From: Mycobacterium florentinum | GTDB lineage: Bacteria; Actinomycetota; Actinomycetes; Mycobacteriales; Mycobacteriaceae | Length of the DNA: 64,000 nucleotides | Assembly: GCF_010730355.1 (NCBI RefSeq) | Contig: NZ_AP022576.1 | Span: 1,798,001 to 1,862,000 of the forward strand | Direction of reading: 5' to 3' | In this document: positions 30,041 through 40,315 of the stretch, in pieces | Numbering within the stretch: the stretch's first letter is position 1 | Layout: each line of letters opens with the position of its first letter | Program-made: the position numbers and the translations under genes | The notes under the pieces: generated by a model | Told to the model about the DNA's origin: nothing | The model's input: only the letters and a program-made list of their open reading frames with translations | The model's database searches: none

Positions 30041-30988
30041 GTGTCGGACCAGAACTCGTCGGGCGGTCGGCGCTCAGGGAAGCGGATCGTTTACGCGGCC
30101 GGCGCGGTGCTGTGGCGACACAGCAGTGCCGATTCGGACAACCCCGAGCTCGAGATCGCTGTGATCCACCGTCCCCGCTACAACGACTGGTCACTGCCCA
30201 AAGGCAAAGTGGACCCCGGCGAAACCGCACCGGTGGCCGCGGTCCGCGAAGTGCTGGAAGAGACCGGGCACCACGCCATCCTCGGCAGGCGGCTCAACAA
30301 GGTGAGCTATCCGATCGACCAGGGCGTCAAGAAGGTGTACTACTGGGCGGCGCGCAGCACCGGTGGCAAATTCGAACCGGGCAAAGAGGTCGACGAATTG
30401 ATCTGGTTGCCCGTCGACGAGGCCATGCAGAAACTCGACTACGCCCAGGATCGAAACGTGTTGCGGCGCTTCACAAAACAACCAGCCGACACGCGTACCG
30501 TGTTGGTGGTGCGGCACGGTACCGCGGGCCGGAAATCACGCTTTTCCGGCGATGACACCAAGCGACCGCTGGACAAACGAGGACGCGCACAGGCGGAGGC
30601 GCTGGTCGCACAGCTGATGGCGTTCGGCGCCACCCACGTGTACGCCGCCGATCGAGTGCGCTGCCACCAGACGGTCGAACCGCTCGCCGAGGAGCTCGGT
30701 GTCAGCATCGAGAACGAGCCGACGCTCACCGAGGAGTCTTACGCCAAGAGCCCCAAACGCGCCCGGCACCGGATACTGCGTATCGCCGGCCACAAGGGCA
30801 CACCGGTGATCTGTACGCAGGGCAAGGTGATTCCGGATCTGATCACCTGGTGGTGCGAACGCGACGGGGTGAACCCGGATAAGTCACGCAACCACAAGGG
30901 CAGCACGTGGGTGCTGTCCCTGTCGAAAGGCCGACTGGTGGCGGCCGATCACATCGGCGGCGCGCTGGCCGCCAACGTTCGGGCCTGA
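30041..30988 (+). CDS. mutT1: MutT1: Nudix hydrolase fused to histidine phosphatase domain
   Basis: A two-domain sanitising enzyme of mycobacteria that hydrolyses 8-oxo-dGTP and 8-oxo-GTP and also acts on diadenosine polyphosphates. The Nudix box [20 protein letters not shown] lies near residues 50-70. The C-terminal histidine-phosphatase domain starts with [10 protein letters not shown] near 160. The GTG at 30041 follows AGGAG at 6 bases and gives 315 residues, near the known 317. It follows ppk after 72 bases. A strong bidirectional hairpin ends the gene. Confidence 0.95.
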   Translation: MSDQNSSGGRRSGKRIVYAAGAVLWRHSSADSDNPELEIAVIHRPRYNDWSLPKGKVDPGETAPVAAVREVLEETGHHAILGRRLNKVSYPIDQGVKKVYYWAARSTGGKFEPGKEVDELIWLPVDEAMQKLDYAQDRNVLRRFTKQPADTRTVLVVRHGTAGRKSRFSGDDTKRPLDKRGRAQAEALVAQLMAFGATHVYAADRVRCHQTVEPLAEELGVSIENEPTLTEESYAKSPKRARHRILRIAGHKGTPVICTQGKVIPDLITWWCERDGVNPDKSRNHKGSTWVLSLSKGRLVAADHIGGALAANVRA

Positions 30989-30995
30989 CACACGA

Positions 30996-31034
30996 AATAC
31001 CCTTCGGGGGCAGCAACGCCGCCCGAAGGGTATT
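30996..31034. terminator. Bidirectional hairpin terminator between mutT1 and hupB
   Basis: AATACCCTTCGGG (30996-31008) and CCCGAAGGGTATT (31022-31034) form a perfect 13-bp stem with a 13-base loop, directly after the mutT1 stop and just past the convergent hupB stop. There is no long T-run on either side. It fits a shared, L-shaped terminator of the type common in actinobacteria. Confidence 0.8.
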
Positions 31035-31057
31035 CGCGTCTGAACTCGGTTACCGAC

Positions 31058-31675
31058 CTACTTGCGACCGCGCTTGGCAGCGGCCTTCTTGGCCGGAGCC
31101 TTCTTCGCGACCTTCTTGGCCGGAGCCTTGGTTGCGGCCTTGCGCACCGGAGCCTTGGCGACGACCTTCTTCACGGCCTTGACCGCTTTCTTGGCCGGAG
31201 CCTTCTTCACGACCTTCTTGGCCGGAGCCTTGGTCGCGGCCTTCTTGGCCGGAGCCTTGGTCGCGGCCTTCTTGGCCGGAGCCTTGGTCGCGGCCTTCTT
31301 CACCGCGGCCTTCTTGGCCGGAGCCTTCTTGGCAGCCTTCTTGGCTGCGCCTGCAACAACACCACGTTTCACGGCCGGTCCTTCCGACGGGAGGCGCTGT
31401 GCGCCTGCAACAACCGCTTTGAATTGAGCACCCGGGCGGAACGCGGGGACGGACGTCGGCTTTACCTTCACCGTCTCACCGGTACGCGGGTTGCGGGCGA
31501 CACGCGCTGCGCGGCGCCGTTGTTCGAACACACCGAACCCGGTGATGGTCACGCTGTCGCCCTTGTGCACCGCACGCACAATGGTGTCGACAACATTCTC
31601 GACGGCGGCGGTCGCCTGCCGACGGTCCGAGCCCAATTTCTGTGTGAGCACATCTATGAGCTCTGCTTTGTTCAT
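31058..31675 (-). CDS. hupB: DNA-binding protein HU with lysine-rich tail
   Basis: The mycobacterial nucleoid protein HupB, also linked to iron homeostasis. Residues 1-90 form the HU fold ([20 protein letters not shown], then [20 protein letters not shown] with the DNA-binding arm). From about 105 the tail is made of [14 protein letters not shown] repeats like histone H1, giving 205 residues in total. Three perfect 27-base copies encode part of the tail. The ATG at 31675 follows GGAGGG. The upstream region has a possible -35 TTGGCA and a hairpin at 31696-31713. It is transcribed convergently to mutT1. Confidence 0.97.
   Translation of the reverse strand: MNKAELIDVLTQKLGSDRRQATAAVENVVDTIVRAVHKGDSVTITGFGVFEQRRRAARVARNPRTGETVKVKPTSVPAFRPGAQFKAVVAGAQRLPSEGPAVKRGVVAGAAKKAAKKAPAKKAAVKKAATKAPAKKAATKAPAKKAATKAPAKKVVKKAPAKKAVKAVKKVVAKAPVRKAATKAPAKKVAKKAPAKKAAAKRGRK
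31214..31294 (-). repeat. Three perfect 27-bp tandem repeats inside hupB
   Basis: Three identical 27-base units (31214-31240, 31241-31267, 31268-31294) encode the nine-residue period AAKKA-TKAP of the HupB tail. Perfect identity, including third codon positions, suggests recent slippage or conversion, so tail length could vary between strains. Confidence 0.85.
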
Positions 31676-31830
31676 CCAAACCCTCCGAAGCCAGTGGTCC
31701 CATTTTGGGAACCGACTAGCGAACACGGTAAACCCTCACCTAGCAAATTGCCAAGCGCCACGCGCAATTTCACGGCCAAGCGACAGGAAATTCCGCAATC
31801 CGCTTGCCGCCCTTGGTCGGTGACGCAGGC

Positions 31831-31856
31831 GAAAAATAAGCCTTGCTTGCTAAGGC
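31831..31856 (-). terminator. Intrinsic terminator downstream of leuD
   Basis: On the minus strand GCCTT-AGCAAGC-AAGGC (31856 to 31840) is followed by TTATTTTT, about 33 bases past the leuD stop. This is a short but canonical hairpin plus T-run that would end the leuCD transcript before the hupB promoter region. Confidence 0.65.
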
Positions 31857-31888
31857 GATAGGGCCGAATTACATCCGGATCGCGGAGT

Positions 31889-32485
31889 TCATGGGGCGGG
31901 CAGAGTGCGCGGTTTCCAGTCCGGACGGGCCGCCTCGAATGATTCGATCTGGTCGAGTTTCTGCAGCGTAAGGGCTATATCGTCGAGTCCTTCGAGCAGT
32001 CGCCAGGCGGTGTGGTCGTCAATCTTGAACGGCAGCACCGTCGTTCCCGCGGTGATATTTCGATCTTGAAGATTGGCAGTGATTTCCAGTCCTGGAGCCT
32101 GCTCGATCAGCTTCCAAAGCAGTTCCACACCGTCTTGGCTGACTTCGGCCGCCAGCAGCCCCGCCTTGCCCGCGTTGCCCCGAAAAATGTCACCGAATCG
32201 AGACGAGATGACTACCCGGAACCCGTAGTCCATCAACGCCCACACCGCGTGCTCGCGGGAGGACCCGGTCCCGAAGTCGGGTCCGGCGACCAAGACCGAG
32301 CCTCGGTCAAATGGACTGAGATTGAGCACGAATGACGGATCCGACCGCCACGTCGCGAACAGGCCGTCCTCGAATCCGGTTCGGGTGACGCGCTTCAAAT
32401 ACACCGCGGGAATGATCTGGTCGGTATCGACATTGGAGCGCCGCAGCGGCACGCCAATCCCGGTGTGGGCGTGAAAGGCTTCCAT
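31889..32485 (-). CDS. leuD: 3-isopropylmalate dehydratase small subunit
   Basis: LeuD is the small subunit of isopropylmalate isomerase and converts 2- to 3-isopropylmalate with LeuC in leucine synthesis. The 198-residue protein shows [25 protein letters not shown], then [17 protein letters not shown], typical of the swivel domain. The ATG at 32485 is 20 bases downstream of the leuC stop, so both are expressed together. The longer frame upstream is shadow sequence in leuC. A terminator follows at 31831-31856. Confidence 0.97.
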   Translation of the reverse strand: MEAFHAHTGIGVPLRRSNVDTDQIIPAVYLKRVTRTGFEDGLFATWRSDPSFVLNLSPFDRGSVLVAGPDFGTGSSREHAVWALMDYGFRVVISSRFGDIFRGNAGKAGLLAAEVSQDGVELLWKLIEQAPGLEITANLQDRNITAGTTVLPFKIDDHTAWRLLEGLDDIALTLQKLDQIESFEAARPDWKPRTLPAP

Positions 32486-32505
32486 CTTCGTCCTCGATTT
32501 CGTTT

Positions 32506-33933
<1,428 letters not shown>

Positions 33934-33989
33934 CGTGAACTCGCCTCTATTCGCCTCATTCGCGGCTCGCCGATCAATCTGGGCTGTGA

Positions 33990-34025
33990 TCTCATAATGC
34001 GAGACGCTAGTATCTCTCTATGAGA
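33990..34025. promoter_or_regulatory. leuC / IclR operator region with leaderless promoter
   Basis: Two related palindromes lie here: TCTCATAATGCGAGA (33990-34004) and TCTCTATGAGA (34015-34025, overlapping the IclR ATG). Between them, TAGTAT at 34008-34013 ends 6 bases before that ATG, the spacing of a -10 box for a leaderless mRNA. The first palindrome would therefore sit between -35 and -10 of the regulator and also upstream of leuC. From memory, IclR-type LtbR of Corynebacterium binds a similar CAYATAGTG-type motif at leuC. Auto-repression plus leuCD control is the inference. Confidence 0.6.
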
Positions 34026-34721
34026 CAGCATAGCGGCATCGGCGTCCTGGATAAAGCCGTGGATGTGCTGCACACGATCGCGGAATCTCCCTGCGGGTTA
34101 GCCGAACTGTGCGAACGGACCGGCTTTCCCCGGGCGACCACCTACCGCCTTGCCGCCGCACTGGAGGTACATCGCCTGCTGGCGCGCGACGACGAAGGGC
34201 GTTGGCAGTTGGGTCCCGCGCTGACCGAACTGGCCGCTCACGTCAACGATCCGTTGCTGGCGGCGGGCGCGGCGGTGCTCCCCCAATTGCGCGAGACCAC
34301 CGGGGAAAGCGTGCAGCTGTACCGCCGCGAGGGCACCTCGCGGGTCTGCGTGGCCGCCCTGGAACCGTCTGCGGGCCTTCGCGATACGGTTCCGGTCGGC
34401 GCGCGGCTGCCGATGACGGCCGGTTCGGGGGCCAAAGTGCTGCTGGCGCACAGCGATGCCGCCACCCAAAAAGCGGTGCTGCCGACGGCGAAATTCACCG
34501 ACCGAACGCTGGCCGAAGTACGCCGGCGCGGTTGGGCGCAAAGCGTTGCCGAGCGCGAGCCGGGAGTGGCGAGCGTCTCAGCGCCGGTGCGCGATAGCCG
34601 CGGCGTGGTCGTGGCGGCCATCTCGGTGTCGGGACCCATCGACCGGATCGGCCGGCGTCCGGGAGCGCGCTGGGCAGCCGACCTGCTCTCGGCCGCCGAC
34701 GCCATGGCTCGCCGTCTGTAA
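34020..34721 (+). CDS. IclR-family regulator (NdgR/LtbR-like)
   Basis: A 233-residue IclR regulator. The N-terminal winged helix is GLAELCERTGFPRATTYRL at about residues 26-44, followed by an effector domain with RDTVPVGARLPMTAGSGAKVLLAH and GVVVAAISVSGPIDRIG. Divergent placement next to leuCD is conserved in actinobacteria, where NdgR (Streptomyces) and LtbR (Corynebacterium) control leucine and related amino acid genes. It matches Rv2989. The ATG at 34020 lies at the probable transcript start. Confidence 0.92.
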   Translation: MRQHSGIGVLDKAVDVLHTIAESPCGLAELCERTGFPRATTYRLAAALEVHRLLARDDEGRWQLGPALTELAAHVNDPLLAAGAAVLPQLRETTGESVQLYRREGTSRVCVAALEPSAGLRDTVPVGARLPMTAGSGAKVLLAHSDAATQKAVLPTAKFTDRTLAEVRRRGWAQSVAEREPGVASVSAPVRDSRGVVVAAISVSGPIDRIGRRPGARWAADLLSAADAMARRL

Positions 34722-34773
34722 TCGTCTCGAATGTGCGTCCAGGGCGGCGAGTGTGCGTGTGGGACGCCCATGA

Positions 34774-34813
34774 CTTCGGGTGTGCACGCACGGCTTCGGG
34801 TGTGCACCCACGG
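34774..34813. repeat. Two tandem 20-bp units in an intergenic repeat
   Basis: Two adjacent 20-base units (34774-34793 and 34794-34813) share CTTCGGGTGTGCAC and differ at one base. They sit in the 179-base gap between the IclR gene and the flavin-binding gene, which is rich in GTGTGC words on both strands. I see no gene in the gap; it looks like a low-complexity mycobacterial intergenic repeat. Confidence 0.6.
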
Positions 34814-34900
34814 CGGGTCCGCCCGGCGTGTCGTCGCCGCCGGCGCACACTCAAAGCCACCAGCGCACGGTCACCGCTGGGCATTTGACAAACTGACGGA

Positions 34901-35413
34901 ATGGGAACCAATCAGCGCGCGAGCATCGTCATGTCCGACGATGAGATCGCCGATTTCGTCGTCAAGAGTCGCACCGGAACAATGGCCACCATTGGTTCCG
35001 ACGGCCAGCCGCACTTGACCGCCATGTGGTACGCCGTCGTCGACGGCGAGATCTGGCTGGAGACAAAAGCCAAGTCTCAGAAAGCGGTCAACCTGACCCG
35101 CGACCCCCGAGTGACCTTCCTGATCGAGGACGGCGACACCTACGACACATTGCGCGGGGTTTCCTTCGAGGGCGTCGCGGAGATCGTCGACGACCCGGAC
35201 GTCGCGCACCGGGTCGGGGTCAGCGTGTGGGAGCGCTACACGGGTCCGTACACCGACGAGATGAAGCCGTTCGTCGAGCAGATGATGAACAAGCGGGTCT
35301 GCGTGCGGATCGTCGCGCGGCGGACGCGCTCGTGGGATCACCGCAAACTTGGATTGCCGCCGATGCCGGTGGGTGGTTCCACCGCACCGGCCGTGCTGGG
35401 GACCGGCCAGTAA
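34901..35413 (+). CDS. Flavin/F420-dependent oxidoreductase of the split beta-barrel (PNPOx-like) fold
   Basis: A 170-residue protein of the pyridoxamine-phosphate-oxidase-like split barrel fold, probably of the F420-using FDOR-B group common in mycobacteria, and matching Rv2991. The core reads RTGTMATIGSDGQPHLTAMW, KSQKAVNLTRDPRV and LIEDGDTYDTLRGVSFEG. The first Met gives GTNQRASIVMSDDEIADFV; an internal ATG ten codons later is also possible. Cofactor choice is inferred from family resemblance only. It stands alone before the tRNA genes. Confidence 0.82.
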   Translation: MGTNQRASIVMSDDEIADFVVKSRTGTMATIGSDGQPHLTAMWYAVVDGEIWLETKAKSQKAVNLTRDPRVTFLIEDGDTYDTLRGVSFEGVAEIVDDPDVAHRVGVSVWERYTGPYTDEMKPFVEQMMNKRVCVRIVARRTRSWDHRKLGLPPMPVGGSTAPAVLGTGQ

Positions 35414-35417
35414 TTTG

Positions 35418-35490
35418 TAGCCCCGATGGGATTCGAACCCACGCTACCGCCGTGAGAGGGCGGCGTCCTAGGCCGCTAGACGACGGGGCC
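35418..35490 (-). tRNA. tRNA-Glu (anticodon CUC)
   Basis: The minus strand reads from GGCCCCGTCG to ATCGGGGCTA and folds into a complete 73-base cloverleaf. The anticodon loop CTCTCAC gives CUC, and the T-loop is GGTTCGAATCC. The first acceptor pair is G-U. The CCA end is not encoded. It lies beside tRNA-Gln and close to gltX, as in M. tuberculosis. Confidence 0.95.
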
Positions 35491-35574
35491 AGAACCGATC
35501 CGAGCTGCCAGCATAGCTCACCCGACGGGGGCCACCTAATCACTCGGCAGCTGCTGTGCAGCCGGACGGATTTG

Positions 35575-35646
35575 CTGGGGTACCAGGACTCGAACCTAGA
35601 ATGGCTGAACCAGAATCAGCTGTGTTGCCAATTACACCATACCCCA
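35575..35646 (-). tRNA. tRNA-Gln (anticodon CUG)
   Basis: The minus strand begins TGGGGTATGGTGTAATTGGC and ends TACCCCAG. It forms a 72-base cloverleaf with anticodon loop TTCTGGT (CUG) and T-loop GGTTCGAGTCC. The CCA end is not encoded. Mycobacteria charge this tRNA through Glu-tRNA-Gln, which the GatCAB enzyme encoded at 51483-59890 then amidates. Confidence 0.95.
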
Positions 35647-35751
35647 TTGGCTGCCGAAAACCGCTGGTCAGAGCGGCTTTCGCGGGCTGTTACCAGCCGG
35701 GAAGACCGCCGCTGCCAGCCGTTGTTGGCCGACGAGCAGACTACCAAAGAT

Positions 35752-37218
35752 TTAGACCGCGCCAGCGCGCGCGGCCCGCAACCGCCCCAGGCTGCGGTCG
35801 CGGCCGAGCAGCTGCAGCGACTCGAACAGCGGCGGGCTGATCGTCGTCCCGGTCGCGGCAACCCGGATCGGGCCGAACGCCTTGCGCGGTTTGAGCGCCA
35901 GACCGTCGATCAGCGCGGTTTTGAGGGCCTCCTCGATCGCGGGGACGGTCCAGTCCGGCACGCCGTCCAGCGCCGTCAGGGCGGCGTCCAATACCGCGGC
36001 CCCGTCCGGACCCAGCTCCTTGGCGGCGGCCTTGGGATCGATGGCGTATTCGTCGTCGTTGAGGAACTTCAGCAGGTCCCACGCGTCGCCGAGCACCACG
36101 ATGCGGGTCTGCACCAGCTCGGCCGCGATGGCGAACGCGGCCTCGTCGAGCCCCAGGCGATGCCCGTGCAGCGCGAAGTAGTCGCGCAGCCTGCCGGTGA
36201 AGTCGGCCACGTCGAGCATCCGGATGTGTTCGGCGTTGACCGCGTCGGCCTTCTTCTGATCGAAGCGGGCCGGGTTCGAGTTCACGTCGGCAACGTCGAA
36301 CGCGGCCACCATTTCGTCGAGGCTGAACAGATCGTGGTCGTCGGCGATCGCCCAGCCCAGCAGCGCAAGGTAATTCAGCAGCCCCTCGGGGATGAAGCCC
36401 CGGTCGCGGTGGGCGAACAAATTGGACTGCGGGTCGCGCTTGGACAGCTTTTTGGTGCCCTCCCCCAATACCGTTGGCAGGTGCGCGAATTCCGGAACGC
36501 GTTCGGCCACCCCGATCCGGATCAACGCCTGGTACAACGCCAGCTGACGCGGCGTCGATGGCAGCAGGTCCTCGCCACGCAACACGTGGGTGATCTTCAT
36601 CAGTGCGTCGTCACACGGGTTGACCAAGGTATATAAGGGATCTCCGCTCGCGCGGGTCAACGCGAAATCGGGCACCGAGCCCGCCGCGAAGGTGGTGGTC
36701 CCGCGCACCAGGTCGTCCCACGCGAGATCCTCGTCGGGCATTCGCAGCCGCACCACCGGCTTACGGCCCTCGGCCAGGAATGCCGCGCGCTGCTCCTCGG
36801 TCAGCTCGCGGTCGAAGTTGTCGTAACCCAATTTGGGGTTGCGGCCGGCGGCGACGTGGCGGGCCTCGACCTCTTCGGGCGTCGAAAACGCGTGGTACGC
36901 CTCGCCCGCGGCGAGCAGCTTGTCCACCACCTCGCGGTAGATGTCGCCGCGCTGCGACTGCCGGTACGGGGCATAGGGTCCCCCGACCTCGGGCCCCTCG
37001 TCCCAATCCAGCCCGAGCCAGCGCAACGCGTCGAGCAGGGCCAGATAGCTTTCCTCGCTGTCGCGCTCGGCGTCGGTGTCCTCGATGCGAAAGACGAAGG
37101 TGCCGCCCGTGTGCCGGGCGTAGGCCCAGTTGAACAGCGCGGTGCGCACCATCCCGACGTGCGGGGTGCCGGTGGGCGATGGACAGAACCGGACCCGGAC
37201 ACCCCCCGGCGCGGTCAC
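35752..37218 (-). CDS. gltX: Glutamyl-tRNA synthetase
   Basis: This class I synthetase charges tRNA-Glu and, in organisms without GlnRS, also tRNA-Gln. The 488-residue protein has the HIGH-like motif [20 protein letters not shown] and the KMSKS-like motif [10 protein letters not shown]. The GTG start at 37218 overlaps the stop of the FAH-family gene (GTGA). It reads towards the tRNA-Gln and tRNA-Glu genes on the same strand, so substrates and enzyme are neighbours. It matches Rv2992c. Confidence 0.97.
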   Translation of the reverse strand: MTAPGGVRVRFCPSPTGTPHVGMVRTALFNWAYARHTGGTFVFRIEDTDAERDSEESYLALLDALRWLGLDWDEGPEVGGPYAPYRQSQRGDIYREVVDKLLAAGEAYHAFSTPEEVEARHVAAGRNPKLGYDNFDRELTEEQRAAFLAEGRKPVVRLRMPDEDLAWDDLVRGTTTFAAGSVPDFALTRASGDPLYTLVNPCDDALMKITHVLRGEDLLPSTPRQLALYQALIRIGVAERVPEFAHLPTVLGEGTKKLSKRDPQSNLFAHRDRGFIPEGLLNYLALLGWAIADDHDLFSLDEMVAAFDVADVNSNPARFDQKKADAVNAEHIRMLDVADFTGRLRDYFALHGHRLGLDEAAFAIAAELVQTRIVVLGDAWDLLKFLNDDEYAIDPKAAAKELGPDGAAVLDAALTALDGVPDWTVPAIEEALKTALIDGLALKPRKAFGPIRVAATGTTISPPLFESLQLLGRDRSLGRLRAARAGAV

Positions 37219-38015
37219 GACTTCCCTTTTCGGACCACGGGATTGGAGAGCATGCCGATGCCCTCGATGGAGATCGAGACGACGTCGCCGTCCTCGATCG
37301 GACCGACGCCCGCCGGGGTTCCGGTGAGGATGAGATCACCGGGCAGCAGGGTCATCACCGCCGAGATCCATTCCACGATCGCGCCCACGTCGTGAATCAA
37401 CAGCGAGGTCCGGCTGTCCTGTTTGACTTGGCCGTTGACCTCGGTGCGCAGCGCGAGGTCGGCCGGGTCGACGTCGGTGACGACCCACGGCCCCACCGGG
37501 CAAAAGGTGTCGTGGCCCTTGGCACGAGTCCATTGGCCGTCGGCCTTTTGCTGATCGCGCGCCGACACGTCGTTGGCGATCGTGTAGCCCAGGATGTTGT
37601 CGGCGGCCTGGGCTGCGGCCACATCCTTGCACGGACGGCCGATCACCACGGCCAGCTCCCCCTCGAAGTGCACGGGTGATGCGTTGGCGGGCAATCGAAT
37701 CGGCACATTGGGCCCGATGATCGCGGTGTTGGGCTTGAGGAAGATGATCGGATCGTCGGCCGCCGAACCCGTTCCGAAGTTTGCCATCTCGGCGATGTGG
37801 TCGGCGTAGTTCTTGCCGACGCAGACCACCTTGCCGGCCAGCATCGGGGCCAGCAGCCGGACGTCGGCGACCGGCCACGAGCGGCCGGTGAACGTCGGCG
37901 TGCCGAACGGGTGCTCGGCGATCTCACGGGCAGTCATCGCGCTGGGATCCTCCAGCGGACCCTCGATGCTGACGAAGGAAACACCATCCGGACTGGCGAT
38001 TCGACCTAGGCGCAT
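37215..38015 (-). CDS. Fumarylacetoacetate hydrolase-family protein
   Basis: A 266-residue FAH-superfamily enzyme of the kind that hydrolyses or decarboxylates acylpyruvates, oxaloacetate or related keto acids. The catalytic core starts [15 protein letters not shown], followed by the [11 protein letters not shown] segment, the metal-site [12 protein letters not shown] and [12 protein letters not shown]. The ATG at 38015 starts [11 protein letters not shown]. It matches Rv2993c. It is translationally coupled to gltX downstream; the substrate is unknown. Confidence 0.9.
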   Translation of the reverse strand: MRLGRIASPDGVSFVSIEGPLEDPSAMTAREIAEHPFGTPTFTGRSWPVADVRLLAPMLAGKVVCVGKNYADHIAEMANFGTGSAADDPIIFLKPNTAIIGPNVPIRLPANASPVHFEGELAVVIGRPCKDVAAAQAADNILGYTIANDVSARDQQKADGQWTRAKGHDTFCPVGPWVVTDVDPADLALRTEVNGQVKQDSRTSLLIHDVGAIVEWISAVMTLLPGDLILTGTPAGVGPIEDGDVVSISIEGIGMLSNPVVRKGKS

Positions 38016-38088
38016 TCACCAAAGCCTAGTGAGGGCCTGCTCAGCCCAATTCAGCCGGGCGGGACGCGCCGTGTGCGAGCATGAGCGG

Positions 38089-39345
38089 ATGCCCACGGAC
38101 CCGGAGGTTACGGGCCAACTGAGCGCCGGTGCGCGCTGGTCGATCATGATCGTCTCGCTGTGGGTGACGGCGAGTTCGTTCCTCTTCATCAACGGCATTG
38201 CCTTCTTGATTCCCTCGCTGGAGGCCAAGCGCGCAGTCCCGCTGACCGAAGCCAGTCTGCTGTCGTCGATGCCCAGCTGGGGCATGGTCGTGACGCTGAT
38301 CGGCTGGGGCTATGTGCTCGACCACGTCGGGGAGCGGCTCGTGCTGACGCTGGGCTCGGCGCTCACCGCCGCAGCGACTTACGCCGCCGCCGCGGCCCAT
38401 TCGATGGTGTTGATCGGTGCCTACCTGTTTCTGGGCGGCATGGCCGCGGCAAGTTGCAACACCGCCGGCGCCCGGTTGGTGTCGGCCTGGTTTCCGCCAC
38501 ACCAGCGCGGCCTGGCCATGGGCATTCGCCAGACCGCCCAGCCGTTGGGTATTGCCCTGGGCGCATTGGTGATGCCCGAGCTCGCCGAACACGGTCTGCG
38601 GGCCGGGCTGATGTTCCCGGCGTTCGCGTGCACCGCCGCGGCGGTAGCCAGCGCGATCGGCGTCGTCGACCCGCCGCGCAAGCCACGGCAGGTGGCCACC
38701 GAACAGGAATTGGCCAGCCCGTACCGGGGATCGTTGGTGCTGTGGCGAATCCACGCGGTGGCGGGCCTGCTGATGATGCCGCAGACCGTGACCGTGACGT
38801 TCATGCTGGTGTGGCTGATGCGCCACCATGGCTGGACGATCGCGGAGGCCGGCGGTGTGGTCACCCTGTCGCAGTTCCTGGGTGCGCTGGGCCGTATCGC
38901 CGTCGGACGGTGGTCGGACCGGCTCGGCTCACGGATGCGGCCGCTGCGCATCGTCGCGGTCGCAGCGACGTTGGCGTTGTTGCTACTCACGCTCGCCGAT
39001 GACGGCGATTGGGGTTTCGAAGTGCCGGTGATGATTGCCGTTTCGGTGATCGCGGTGCTGGACAACGGATTGGAGGCAACGGCGATCACCGATTTCGCCG
39101 GGTCGTTCTGGAGCGGACGCGCGCTGGGAATCCAGAACACCACGCAGCGGCTGGTGGCCGCCGCGGGCGCCCCGCTGTTCGGTGTCCTGATCGACGCGGC
39201 CAGATATCCGACCGCCTGGGCGTTGTGCGGTCTGTTCCCGTTGGCGGCAATACCGTTGGTGCCGGCCAAGCTGCTGCCGCCGGGCCTGGAAACCAGGGCA
39301 GCGGCTAGAGCCCGGCCGCGATCAGTTCGCCGACCTCGGCGGTAG
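38089..39345 (+). CDS. MFS transporter
   Basis: A membrane protein of 418 residues with about 12 hydrophobic segments and major-facilitator marks, including [13 protein letters not shown] after segment 2 and [15 protein letters not shown] after segment 8. It matches Rv2994. The substrate is unknown. The ATG at 38089 ([17 protein letters not shown]) begins close to the first membrane segment; the longer frame is shadow sequence. Its last 41 bases overlap the 3' end of leuB on the opposite strand and encode an Arg-rich tail ([13 protein letters not shown]). Confidence 0.88.
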   Translation: MPTDPEVTGQLSAGARWSIMIVSLWVTASSFLFINGIAFLIPSLEAKRAVPLTEASLLSSMPSWGMVVTLIGWGYVLDHVGERLVLTLGSALTAAATYAAAAAHSMVLIGAYLFLGGMAAASCNTAGARLVSAWFPPHQRGLAMGIRQTAQPLGIALGALVMPELAEHGLRAGLMFPAFACTAAAVASAIGVVDPPRKPRQVATEQELASPYRGSLVLWRIHAVAGLLMMPQTVTVTFMLVWLMRHHGWTIAEAGGVVTLSQFLGALGRIAVGRWSDRLGSRMRPLRIVAVAATLALLLLTLADDGDWGFEVPVMIAVSVIAVLDNGLEATAITDFAGSFWSGRALGIQNTTQRLVAAAGAPLFGVLIDAARYPTAWALCGLFPLAAIPLVPAKLLPPGLETRAAARARPRSVRRPRR

Positions 39346-40315
39346 AGCGCCGCTCGCTCCCCCGAGACGCGAGATAGGTCTCGACGGCCCGGTCCACCCG
39401 GCTCGCGGCCTCGGTGTCGCCGAGGTGGGCAAGCAGCAGCCCCACCGAAAGAATGGCCGCGGTCGGATCGGCAATGCCCTTTCCGGCGATATCGGGTGCG
39501 CTGCCGTGCACCGGCTCGAACATCGACGGGTTGGTCCGGGTCGCATCGATATTTCCACTGGCGGCCAAGCCAATTCCGCCGGACACCGCGGCGGCGATGT
39601 CGGTGATGATGTCGCCGAACAGGTTGTCGGTGACGATCACGTCGAAGCGCCCGGGATCGGTGACCAGGAAGATGGTGGCGGCGTCGACGTGTTGATAGGC
39701 CACCTCGACGTCGGGGTATTCCGCACCGACCTCGGCGAAGACCCGCGACCACAGTTTCCCGGCGAAGGCCAGCACATTGTTCTTGTGCACCAACGTCACA
39801 TGCTTGCGACGCTGCCGGGCCCGCTCGAATGCATCGACCACGACGCGGCGCACCCCGAACGCGGTGTTGACGCTGACCTCGGTGGCCACCTCGTGCGGCG
39901 TTCCCGCCCGGATCGCGCCACCGTTGCCGGTGTAGGGACCCTCGGTCCCCTCGCGCACCACCACGAAATCGATAGCGGGATCTCCCGCCAGCGGGCTGCT
40001 CACCCCCTTATACAGCTTGGCGGGCCGCAAATTGACGTGATGGTCGAGCTCAAAACGCAAGCGCAACAACAGACCTCGCTCCAGCACCCCGCTGGGCACC
40101 GACGGGTCACCGATCGCCCCGAGCAGGATCGCGTCATGCTCGCGCAGCTCGGCCAGCGCCGACTCCGGCAGTAGCTCGCCGGTGGCGTGGAAACGCCGTG
40201 CGCCCAGGTCGTATTCGGTCTTCTGCACGCCCGGCTTGACCGCATCAAGGATCTTGACCGCCTCGCCGACTACCTCCGGCCCGATCCCGTCACCGCCGAT
40301 GATCGCCAATTTCAT
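39305..40315 (-). CDS. leuB: 3-isopropylmalate dehydrogenase
   Basis: LeuB oxidises and decarboxylates 3-isopropylmalate in leucine synthesis. The 336-residue protein begins [20 protein letters not shown] and has [15 protein letters not shown] for substrate binding. The metal-site and cofactor segment is [15 protein letters not shown]. The ATG at 40315 overlaps the serA stop (ATGA), so both are probably one transcript. It is the third leucine gene in the window but about 6 kb from leuCD. Its 3' end overlaps the MFS gene. Confidence 0.97.
   Translation of the reverse strand: MKLAIIGGDGIGPEVVGEAVKILDAVKPGVQKTEYDLGARRFHATGELLPESALAELREHDAILLGAIGDPSVPSGVLERGLLLRLRFELDHHVNLRPAKLYKGVSSPLAGDPAIDFVVVREGTEGPYTGNGGAIRAGTPHEVATEVSVNTAFGVRRVVVDAFERARQRRKHVTLVHKNNVLAFAGKLWSRVFAEVGAEYPDVEVAYQHVDAATIFLVTDPGRFDVIVTDNLFGDIITDIAAAVSGGIGLAASGNIDATRTNPSMFEPVHGSAPDIAGKGIADPTAAILSVGLLLAHLGDTEAASRVDRAVETYLASRGSERRSTAEVGELIAAGL

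Noticed and set aside
31100..31330. Regular short repeats that could suggest a CRISPR array
   Set aside because: The units are directly adjacent without unique spacers, lie within the hupB frame and encode the known lysine-rich tail.
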